Shown: positions 1 to 9,900 of the stretch, in pieces | Position numbering within the stretch: the first letter of the stretch is position 1 | How the letters are laid out: every line of letters begins with the position of its first letter | Origin: Pseudomonadota bacterium | GTDB taxonomy: Bacteria; Desulfobacterota; Desulfobacteria; Desulfobacterales; Desulfolunaceae | Length of the DNA stretch: 64,000 nucleotides | Direction: 5' to 3' | NCBI GenBank assembly: GCA_018818835.1 | Contig: JAHIRD010000159.1 | Coordinates: 60,649 to 124,648 of the forward strand | Notes under the pieces: generated by a model | Told to the model about the DNA's origin: nothing | Database searches by the model: none | The model's input: the letters and a program-made list of their open reading frames with translations, nothing else | Program-made: the position numbers and the translations under genes

Positions 1-375
1 GTGTCACGTATTTATAGATATCTAACGATGGTCGATGAGAGCGTGGATGAGATGTGCTTTTATTTTTTAATAGATTACACATATTTAATAAATAATCAAT
101 CTAAAAATGGTGTTTTTAACCATAAAAACACAAGGATGATATTCACATTATACATATCATTATTTATAATATATACAGAATATTATATATTAATTAATTT
201 TATAGACGTTCGTCATTTATTGATAAACGTCATCTCTGAATCATTTACACCAATTATTTTATTCTTTTTTCAATATCGATTGAGGATATGTGTGGATTAT
301 TAAAGTAATGACGGGGTCAGGGCGTCGCCCAAGAAATGGCTTTTGGAAGGGTAAAAACAAAATTTGGGAATTATC
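1..375. other. AT-rich stretch without a supported gene
   Basis: The first 300 bases are very AT-rich. The open frame running through them gives a low-complexity Phe/Ile/Tyr-rich peptide with no recognisable family, so I do not call it a gene. Near 310-330 a GC-richer piece (GACGGGGTCAGGGCG) resembles the GGGGTCAGG scrap seen again near 38.89 kb. It may be the edge of a decayed repeat, but two short matches do not prove that. Confidence 0.5.
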
Positions 376-1383
376 TTATTGTTTAGTAATACCTTGTAAC
401 AACCTTCCCAGGATGTCCGAGCCTGTTATGATTTGTTTATTATCGTGGCTCCATAATAAGACGATGTCTTTTTTAATGACCTCGTCATTTTGAATCGAGG
501 GTTCTATCTCAAATTTTTTCAGGATCTCCCCAAGGGGGAGGTCTGAGTTTGTGACGACAATGGGACGATGGATATATTTATAGGGATTGAACGTGGATTC
601 ATCGAACAAAGCACTTCGAATAAAACCATCTGAGTCAATCACAAATTCCGGTGATCCTTTTTCATTTATTATAATGACCCATTTCCGATACGATTGATTC
701 AATTTTATCAGAAACTCATTGTTCAAAGATCTGTCTATGGTCGGGAATTCGGGTTTCCCATTTTTGATCGGCAATGAAATAATACTATTGTTATCGATTG
801 GAACGCCTTCCTGGCTAATGAATATATCATCAATGGTAAGAAAATTTATGGCACCGGTTCCTTCCACAAAATCAATGTCTTCTGTATCCTCTACATGCCT
901 TTGGATGAGTTGTTTTAGATTTTCTTCTTTGAAGTATTGGATACTTTCCCCACCCAGCCACTTATCCAATAATATAGCCGCAGGTTTAGCCACGGGATAA
1001 AGAATTATTTGATAAAACCGTATGACAGGGCTTAAAGCAGAAGCCATTTTTAAAGCATGCCTTGAGAAATATGCCTGGGGAATGATTTCGCCAACAAATG
1101 TAATCAAGAACGTTGAGAATATAAATGCAATGAATCCGGCCATCACGGAATTGGATAGAAGCGTCAGCAGTACATTAATACCCACATTGCCCCAAAGAAT
1201 CGTTGTGAGCAAAAAGTTAGAGTCTGAACGCATGGCCAGGATTTTTTTTGCGGCCGTTGAATTATTCGACGCTTCAATCTCCAGACGAAGACGTGTGATG
1301 CTGAAAAAAGCAAGATTAAGTCCCGAAAATATTGCCGACTGTGAAAGGCAAAAGATAATGCCCAACCAAATGATTAAATTCAT
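376..1383 (-). CDS. CNNM/DUF21-domain membrane protein (CorC/HlyC-related)
   Basis: A 335-residue inner-membrane protein of the CNNM (DUF21) family, whose members are linked to Mg2+/Co2+ or other ion transport. The N-terminal half has the family's pattern of about four hydrophobic segments (residues about 1-20, 58-80, 80-105 and 115-140), including the recognisable stretches SAIFSGLNLAFFSITRLRLE and FLITFVGEIIPQAYFSRHA. The usual cytoplasmic CBS pair is poorly conserved in the C-terminal 190 residues, and there is no clear CorC_HlyC domain. It is therefore a short member of the family, which often reaches 400-450 residues. It stands alone, transcribed away from the iron-sulfur gene at 1925. 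The start fits an ATG at the beginning of the first membrane segment. Transport substrate unknown. Confidence 0.8.
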   Translation of the reverse strand: MNLIIWLGIIFCLSQSAIFSGLNLAFFSITRLRLEIEASNNSTAAKKILAMRSDSNFLLTTILWGNVGINVLLTLLSNSVMAGFIAFIFSTFLITFVGEIIPQAYFSRHALKMASALSPVIRFYQIILYPVAKPAAILLDKWLGGESIQYFKEENLKQLIQRHVEDTEDIDFVEGTGAINFLTIDDIFISQEGVPIDNNSIISLPIKNGKPEFPTIDRSLNNEFLIKLNQSYRKWVIIINEKGSPEFVIDSDGFIRSALFDESTFNPYKYIHRPIVVTNSDLPLGEILKKFEIEPSIQNDEVIKKDIVLLWSHDNKQIITGSDILGRLLQGITKQ

Positions 1384-1924
1384 TTTATTCCCTTAAATAG
1401 TGTCAGTGTGGTCACGAATATTTGCGGTGTGAGTTATTAATAATAGTTAGGTTTTGTTCTTAAATAAATCAATAATTTAAGTAAGTAACACTTTTTAACG
1501 CCGTTGGTTTTGAAGCAACTTCAGGTGATTTTTCATCAATTTTAATTACCATGTTGCATCCCAAAGGGCAATAAAACAAACGGCACCACTTTCTCTATAC
1601 GAATTCGGAGAAATATCCAAAACAAATATCGTATGTGAAAGAATTAAAAACTGACTTGACAATTTATTTTTTATTTCGAAAAAACATTCTTCCATGCAAA
1701 AGACTTATTAGGACTGATCCGGTTTTCAATGGTTCGGCATCCAGGCGGTTTGAATAATATCATCCAATTTTAAAACTTGAATGATTCCAGGGCTTATGCT
1801 AATGGTCAAAGAATTCGATGTCGTGGGGAAACGATTCAATAAACATACTTGCCTTAAAACGATCAACCATACACAAATCAATTACCTGTAACGGCGATTA
1901 GCGTTAAAAAAAAGGACTCCCATC
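1384..1924. other. Divergent intergenic region
   Basis: About 540 bases between two divergent genes, AT-rich, with no supported open frame. A TTGACA hexamer at 1656-1661 could be a -35 box, but no convincing -10 box sits 16-18 bases downstream. I see nothing else I can name. The downstream gene has a purine-rich AAAAAAAGGACTC stretch just before its ATG. Confidence 0.4.
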
Positions 1925-3088
1925 ATGAAAAAACATCCTGTTTATAAAAAACTTCAAAAACACCTGGATCAACAGGCCGTGGGTTTTCCTGCAACACGTT
2001 CCGGGGTGGAGCTGGACATTCTGGGTCATATATTTTCACCCCAGGAAGCGGAAATCGCCTGCGTCATGAGCTATAAACCGGAGACAGCTGAAATCATTTT
2101 CAAACGTATGGAGCCTTCATTGGCTTCGGTTGACGAATTAAACGGGCACCTGGATCGTATTTTTTCCAAAGGAGGTCTCTTTTCCAAGGTGATTGACGGG
2201 CAGAGGCACTATGCCCTGGCCCCCCTTGTGGTGGGAATGTATGAGATGCAGAAGAACAGACTCACCCCTGAGTTCATCAATAATTTTGACAAATATACCC
2301 AGGAAAGAAACTTCGGAATTAATTTCCTGAGCACGGAACGGCCCCAGATGCGAACCATTCCCATTGCCGAGAGCATTACAATGGTCAATCATGTCAGTCC
2401 CTTTGATCAGGTGACATTGCTGATCAAAGAGGCCCGGGAGCCATTTGCCATTGTCGAATGCATCTGCCGTAAAAAACAGGAATTAAGCGGGTCCTCCTGT
2501 GACGTGACAAAAAGAAAGGAGACCTGCCTGACCCTTGCAGGTACTGCCGAAGGGGCCATACACCTGGGGGTGGGTCGACAAATATCACGAGATGAAGCCC
2601 TTTCCATCATCGAACAAAACCAAAAAGAAGGTTTGGTTCTTCAACCGTCCAATTCCCAGGAGCCTGAGTTTATCTGTTCGTGTTGTGGCTGCTGCTGCGG
2701 TATGCTTGATATGTTCCAGCTTCTTCCAAAGCCCCTGGATTACTGGGCAAGCAACTTCCATTCAACCGTGGATGTGGATAAATGCAACGGCTGCGGCGTT
2801 TGTGAAACACGTTGTCAGGTCAAAGCCATCCGTGTCAACGATAAATCGAATCTTGCCCAGGTGGATCGAAATCTCTGCCTGGGATGCGGTGTCTGTATTC
2901 CAACCTGCCCGAAAACAGCCCTGTCCCTTGAAAAAAATACCTGTGAGATTGAACCTCCAAAACGTATCGAAGATCTTTACGATCTGATCATGGAAAAGAA
3001 AAAAGGCCCCTTGGGGAAATTAAAGGTTACGTTAAAAATGGCTGTTGATGCCATTCGCACGGGCCGGACAGAAATCCTTAAACGATGA
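1925..3088 (+). CDS. 4Fe-4S ferredoxin-domain protein with extra cysteine clusters
   Basis: A 387-residue cytoplasmic iron-sulfur protein. The C-terminal third carries two classic ferredoxin motifs, CNGCGVCETRC near residue 287 and CLGCGVCIPTCP near residue 318, each able to bind a [4Fe-4S] cluster. Upstream are two further cysteine-rich stretches: CICRKKQELSGSSC with a later ETC (about residues 178-200), and CSCCGCCCGML (about 256-266). The N-terminal 150 residues lack cysteines and look helical, perhaps a winged-helix-like region. Such proteins are common in sulfate reducers as electron-transfer partners of unknown enzymes. It is the last gene before the 820-base gap in front of the lipid locus, and nothing ties it to lipid synthesis. 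Its redox partner cannot be told from this window. Confidence 0.8.
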   Translation: MKKHPVYKKLQKHLDQQAVGFPATRSGVELDILGHIFSPQEAEIACVMSYKPETAEIIFKRMEPSLASVDELNGHLDRIFSKGGLFSKVIDGQRHYALAPLVVGMYEMQKNRLTPEFINNFDKYTQERNFGINFLSTERPQMRTIPIAESITMVNHVSPFDQVTLLIKEAREPFAIVECICRKKQELSGSSCDVTKRKETCLTLAGTAEGAIHLGVGRQISRDEALSIIEQNQKEGLVLQPSNSQEPEFICSCCGCCCGMLDMFQLLPKPLDYWASNFHSTVDVDKCNGCGVCETRCQVKAIRVNDKSNLAQVDRNLCLGCGVCIPTCPKTALSLEKNTCEIEPPKRIEDLYDLIMEKKKGPLGKLKVTLKMAVDAIRTGRTEILKR

Positions 3089-3910
3089 AAAGTCAATAAA
3101 ATCAGAGCGTAGCATATATGGACAATTGCTGATTAGCTGCAGTTGTCTTAAGATTGACCTATTCACTGCCCCTGAGAGCAATCAATCGTATCCTTTCATG
3201 AATTAACCCAAAAACAAACCGCAACGCACCAACTGGTCAACCAGACAAGAAGAATGGGTAAATATTACAGATAGCTACACAAACGGTCAACTACAGTAAC
3301 TTTATTTAGCCATCCCATCCACCATTCACAAAACACTCAAGTAGCATATACTCATTATACTTAAAAAACAGAGACTTAAATAATGAACGGTCCTCCAAGC
3401 ACACATGATCCGGGGCTAAAAAGAAGGCCTCCGAGTACATGAGCTTGTGGTCAAAATTTTATGACACATTTAACCATCAGATTTATTGACAGGTACAATG
3501 TTTTTCCGATATTGCCATAAACAGGTGTGCAGACGTTTCCATAACTTTTCCATGTAAGCATTCAGGCGGGCCTTCTCTCTGCCACGAATCGTGATAAGGT
3601 TATGACATATGGGTGCCTCAGATGACTTTTCCATCTCAGCCCATAACCACCTCCCTGACCCGGGTGATTCATGAGTTCTTCATACATAAGGAGCATCCTA
3701 AGTTTTTCTGTAACATCCTGATGGACCATTACGGAAGGAACAAACAATGCTTTCACATTATTTACATAATTTTTTTCATTTTTATTAAACATTGTTTACA
3801 CTGATAGACAACTTTAGCGTACCAAAACAGAATTTGATTATGGCCCTAGCCATGGTTTTTTTGTCAACAGGTGGCCAATAGTAAAAATGCTTTATTAAGG
3901 AGAGAATTTT
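3089..3910. other. Long leader region upstream of pfaA, possibly with gene scrap
   Basis: About 820 bases without a convincing gene. On the - strand around 3460-3790 two frames in succession give protein-like but broken sequence (for example ending AYMEKLWKRLHTCLWQYRK), which suggests a decayed gene I cannot identify. The last 100 bases are AT-rich and end with AAGGAGAG about six bases before the pfaA ATG, a strong ribosome-binding site. The promoter for the lipid locus probably lies here, but no clear -35/-10 pair was found. Confidence 0.4.
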
Positions 3911-6900
3911 ATGCCGAAACATCAAAAGAAAACAAATGATTCCAATAAAACATTGAATGTTGAAAAAACGACCACAACTGCTGATACAATTATTTCAGGA
4001 AACACATCAAAATCCGTACCCGTCGCCGTGATCGGCGTGGGAGCGCTGTTCCCTGGTTCCGCTGATCCAGGAGGATACTGGCGTGATATCCTGAACGGGC
4101 GTGATCTTATAATTGATGCACCGGAGAGTCACTGGTTAATCAACGACCACTATGACCCTGATCCCTTTGCCAAGGATAAAGCCTATGCCAAGACCGGAGC
4201 ATTTCTTTCGCCCACAGAGTTTAATCCCATGGAATTCGGGATTCCCCCAACAAACCTGCCAGCCACGGATACCGCCCAATTATTGGGACTCATTGTTGCA
4301 AAACAGGTACTGAACGATGCGGCCAACGGCCAATTCAAAGATATGAATCGTGATCGCATCAGCGTTGTTTTAGGTGTTGCCGCAGGCCTTGAACTCTTAG
4401 GCGAAATAGCGGGCAGACTCCAACGGCCCCTTTGGGTCAAAGCCCTTAGGGAAGAAGGTTTTCCCGAAAGTCGCGTGAATGAAATCTGCGATAGAATCCT
4501 GAGTAATTTTGTTGAATGGAAAGAAAGCACGTTCCCCGGTCTCCTGGGCAATGTGGTTGCAGGACGAATTGCCAACTATTTTGATCTTGGCGGCATGAAC
4601 TGCACAAGTGATGCAGCATGTGCCAGTTCATTCTCGGCCATGAAGATGGCCCTTGATGAGCTCTACCTGGGAGAATCTGATGTTGTGATTACAGGTGGGG
4701 TTGACACGGCAAACGGCCCCTTCCTTTATACGTGTTTCAGCAAGACCCCTGCCCTGTCCATGACAGGAGACAGTCGACCTTTTTCAGAAGATGCCGATGG
4801 AATGATTCTGGGTGAAGGTATCGGCATGGTTGCTCTAAAAAGGCTTGATGATGCTGAAAGGGACGGCGATCGAATATACGGAATCATCAAAGGGATAGGA
4901 GCCTCTTCCGATGGGGCGGGAACAAGCGTTTACGCTCCTGCTGCATCCGGCCAGGTCAAAGCCCTTGATCGCGCGTATCACTCGGCAGGGTATGGTCCGG
5001 AAACCGTCGAACTTGTTGAAGCCCATGGAACGGCCACCTCCGTCGGGGACAAGGTCGAACTGGAAGCTCTGAACAAAGTTTTCAATTCATCTGATCGTAA
5101 AGACAGACAATGGTGCGCCCTGGGCTCCGTAAAATCCCAGATCGGTCATACCAAGAGCTCCGCAGCTGTGGCAGGCCTTATCAAGGCCATCATGGCTGTC
5201 CATCACAAGATTTTGCCCCCCACGATCAAAGTCAAACGGCCCAATCCGAAATTCAAAATTGAAACGACCCCCTTCTATGTCAATACCAAATCCAGGCCAT
5301 GGATTACCCATGGCGATTATCCCCGCAGGGCTTCCGTGAGTTCATTCGGATTTGGGGGAACCAATTTCCATGTCACCCTGGAAGAATATAAAGGTGAAGG
5401 AAAAACAGCCTATCGAATGAGAACAAACCCCAATGAGCTGGTTTTCTTCACAGCGAAAAATTCAGAAGAATTGATCGCATCCTGCGAGACGACCTTACTG
5501 GAAAGTATCGATGCCAAGGGGCTTCTCTATTACCTTGCCAGAACAAGCCAGGAAAATTTAAATGAAAAACATCCCTGCAGGTTAGGTATCATTGCTGACG
5601 ACGAAAAAGATCTTGCCGACAAACTCAGCCAGGCCAAAGCGAAAATAGCGAAAAACCCTGAAACGGCCTTCTCGTTCCCCAATGGCATCTTCTACAATCC
5701 CTCGGCAAAAGATCCGGGTCAAACGGCGTTTCTCTTCTCGGGACAAGGGAGTCAATATGTTGATATGGGCAAGGATATCGCCATGTTTGACAACGTTACC
5801 CAGAATATATGGGATATGAGCGCATCGATTCCCATGGACGGTGAAACCCTTCTTTCAGACGTTGTATTCCCCAAGCCGGTATTTTCCGATGAGCACGAAA
5901 AAGCCCTCACAAAACGGCTTACCCAGACAGAATGGGCCCAGCCGGCCATCTGCACAACCAGCCTTACCATGCTTGAGATACTCAAACAGGCAAACATCCT
6001 CCCCGATTGTGTGGCCGGCCATAGCCTGGGGGAGGTATCAGCCCTGCATGCTGCCGGGGTCATTGACAAGGAAGGCCTGATAAAAATTGCCAGAAAACGT
6101 GGTGAACTCATGGCCAAGGCTTCTGCTAAAAAAGGAGCGATGACTGCCGTAGCCGAGCCGTCTGAAAAAATAGAAGGTCTCCTTAAAACATGGAATACCG
6201 GTGTTATCATAGCCAACCACAACAGTCCCAAACAGGTGGTTTTATCAGGAGCCCTGGATGAAATTGAAAATGTCGAGAAAAAGCTTAATGCCGAGGGGAT
6301 AAAAACCCATCGGCTGCCGGTTTCAACGGCCTTTCATTCATCTCTGATGACGGATTCATGCGAGCCATTTAAAACATTCATCGATTCCATTGATTTTAAA
6401 CCCCAGCTCATTCCCATCTATTCAAATGCTGACGCCAAGCCATACGACAAAAAGAGTGTTCGTGAAACATTAACCAAGCAGATCAATCACCCTGTCCGCT
6501 TTGTGGAACAAATCGATGCCATGTATCAACAAGGCGTGCGAACATTTATTGAGGTGGGGCCTGGTGGGATTCTCACCAAATTGGTGGATCAATGCCTTGA
6601 GGGTCGCCCCCATACGTCGGTCAGCATGGATAAAAAAGGAGCCCATGGGATTACAAGTCTCTGGAAAGCTTTGGGACAGCTTGCAGTCAATGGCATTTCC
6701 ATAAACTTTTCAGCGCTTTGGGATTCCTATGCTCCTGCCGAAGAAGACCCGAGAAAGAAAAAGAAACCCCTGATGACGGTTTTACTTTCCGGTCACAACT
6801 ACGGCAGACCCTATCCGCCTGCCGGAGGGGCAAACGCCTTACCCAAACCCAATCCTGAAGAAAAAAAGTCCGAGATTATACCCCTCGCAGCAGCAAACAT

Positions 6901-9900
6901 TCAGGCACCAAAGGAGTCAACGACTATGCAACTCAATCAGACAGCCTTCAAAAAGGAAATTGCATCTGAGGATAATATTCATAGTATACCCAAAAGCATT
7001 CCCCAGCCGCCCAGACAAGAGGCTTCTCAGACTCAAAGCGGTAAAGAAGAAAAATATTACAATATTAAACAACCGGCTCATCCCTCGATAAAGCCCCGAT
7101 CCCAAAGACCGGCACCTGCGATAAGTCAAGCGTCACTAAGCACAATACCCCAGGGCTCTCCATCCTGGCTTAACGCATTTCAGGAAATCCAAAGGCATAC
7201 GGCAGAGACCTATTCATCCTTTCAGAAAAATCTTGCTGAGACGTATATTGCCTTTCTTCATAACTCCGAAGAAACAAATAGAATGCTGGGCAACATGGTG
7301 ACAGGGCAAGGCATGGGGCATCGGGAACCCGCTCGTGTTTATGATTATGCCTCCCCGAACCTGAGTTACAGCCAACCCACAGAGATCGTACAAGAATCCC
7401 GTTATCAGCAGACTACCCCTGTTCAGCAACAGACTGTCCCTGTTCAGGCAAAAACTCAGCCAGTGGCTGTTAAACCCCAGGTTCCTGAAGCACGGGCTGA
7501 AAAAAAGGCGGCTGCCCCTCAAAACCAGACAATGGCCCCGGCTGCCAGTATTGATTATGAAGCCATGATCATGAATGTTGTCTCAGAAAAAACCGGGTAT
7601 CCAAAGGATATCCTCACCTTTGATATGGGCCTTGAAGCTGATCTTGGTATTGACTCCATCAAACGGGTGGAAATATTTTCTGCGGTCAAGGATGAAAACC
7701 CCTGGATGCCTGAGGTTGACCCCAGTGAAATGGGCGATATCCAAACCCTGGGCGATGTCCTTGAATTTATCAAAACCCATGCCAATGCAGCGAATCCTTC
7801 CCCCGCATCGGATGTGCCCGTGACTGCTGCCCCGACATCAGGAGCCGGTGTCCCTGTGGACATTGATTTTGAAGCCATGCTGCTGGATGTGGTCGCCGAT
7901 AAAACCGGGTATCCCAAAGACATCCTCACCCTTGAAATGGGTTTGGAAGCAGATCTTGGAATCGACTCTATTAAACGGGTGGAGATCTTCTCTGCGGTCA
8001 AGGATGATAACCCCTGGATGCCCGAAGTGGACCCCAGCGAGATGGGAGATATCCAGACCTTGGGCGATGTCCTTGAATTTATTAAAGAGAACGCCAAGGC
8101 CGTTGGGCCAGCCCCCTCATCGAATATGGCACCATCTGCAGCACAAACCTCATTGCCCTCGGTTCCTGCGGATATAGATTTTGAAGCCATGCTCCTTAAT
8201 GTGGTCGCGGATAAAACCGGGTACCCCAAAGACATTCTCAATCTGGATATGGGTCTTGAGGCTGATCTTGGAATTGATTCCATTAAACGGGTGGAGATCT
8301 TCTCTGCAGTCAAGGATGACAATCCATGGATGCCCGAAGTGGACCCCAGCGAGATGGGCGATATTCAGACCTTGGGCGATGTCCTTGAATTTATAAAATC
8401 CCATGCCGCGGCGTCAACGTCAGGTTCACCAAAGCCTATGGCCCAACATGTTGATTCAGCCCCTGCCATGAGCGCAGCAGCCCCTGCCAATGTTGATTTC
8501 GAAAAAATGCTGCTGGAGGTTGTTGCCGAAAAAACAGGGTATCCACTGGATATTCTTCAATTGGACATGGGCCTTGAAGCCGATCTAGGAATCGATTCGA
8601 TTAAACGGGTTGAAATATTCTCTGCGGTCAAAGATGAAAATCCCTGGATGCCTGAAGTGGATCCCAGTGAAATGGGCGATATTCAGACCTTGGGGGATGT
8701 CCTTCTTTTCATTGAAAATCACGCCAAGGGTCTTAACAAAGCGACGCCAATGACCGAAACGGCGGAAACCGTTTCAGAGGATCTTGCCACAGGAAAAAAA
8801 CCGAGCGGAATCGGCCGATATGCCTTGAGGGAAGTTTCAATGCCTCATTCAGGGTTTAAGATGACTGGCCTGAACCCAAAAAGTTCAATCATCATCACCA
8901 ATGATAACAATGGTGTTGCAGAGGCGCTTGTTTCCAAGCTCAAGAAAAAAAATCTCAAGGCCCAGGTGAGTGACACCATCCCCAATGACACTGACGTGCT
9001 GATCTTCTTGGGAGGACTTCGAGACTGCCCGGATGAAGATTCAGCCATTTCCATCAACAAAGAAGCCTTTCTCTCTGCCCAGAAGGTGTCGGCTAAGCTG
9101 ACCGAATCAGGCGGAATTTTTGTGACGGTCCAGGATACAGGCGGTGATTTCGGTTTATCAGGAACAACCGGGCACCGAGCCTATCTGGGCGGACTTCCCG
9201 GCCTTGTCAAAACCGCAAGCCTGGAATGGCCCAAGGCATCGGTCAAGGCCATTGATATTGACCGATCAAAAAAGACGGCTGACCTTATTGCCGATGAAAT
9301 CACCCGGGAACTCTTCACCGGAGGCCCGGAAAAAGAGGTGGCGATTCATGCAGACGGCTCACGCTACACCCTTGAAAGTTATGCTGCCGATCCAAATCCA
9401 TCGGACGTCATCATCGACAAATCATCTGTGATCATTGCATCAGGCGGCGCACGGGGAGTCACGGCTGCAACGCTTATTGAGCTTGCAAAGAAAGTGTCCC
9501 CGCACATTGTCCTTCTGGGAAGAACACCCATCGAACAAGAACCCCCGTTTACCCGGAATGCGAAAACAGATGCGGATCTAAAGCGTGTTCTTCTTGAAAA
9601 TGCACGGGAAGAAGGCATCAGTGTCACCCCTGCCCTTCTTGGGTCTCAAACAAAAAAGATACTGGCAGGCAGAGAGATTAATGAAACACTTTCGGCTCTT
9701 TCTGCGGCAGGCTCTGAAGCAAGGTATATTACCTGTGATGTCAGGGATGCTGATTCCATCAATGCAGCCCTGGCCCCCATCAGGGATCAATGGGGTCCTG
9801 TCACCGGCATTGTCCACGGAGCCGGGGTGCTCACAGACAAACTGATTGCTGAAAAAACGGAAGATCAATTCAACCTTGTCTTTAATACGAAGGTAGAAGG

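Noticed and set aside
1..303. 100-codon frame at the start of the window
   Set aside because: Very AT-rich, low-complexity Phe/Ile/Tyr product with no family and no convincing ribosome-binding site.
7555..8322. 255-codon open frame on the - strand with internal repeats
   Set aside because: It is the antisense shadow of the repeated ACP-coding DNA of pfaA; its repeats mirror the ACP units and its composition (Ser/Ile-rich) is typical of shadows.
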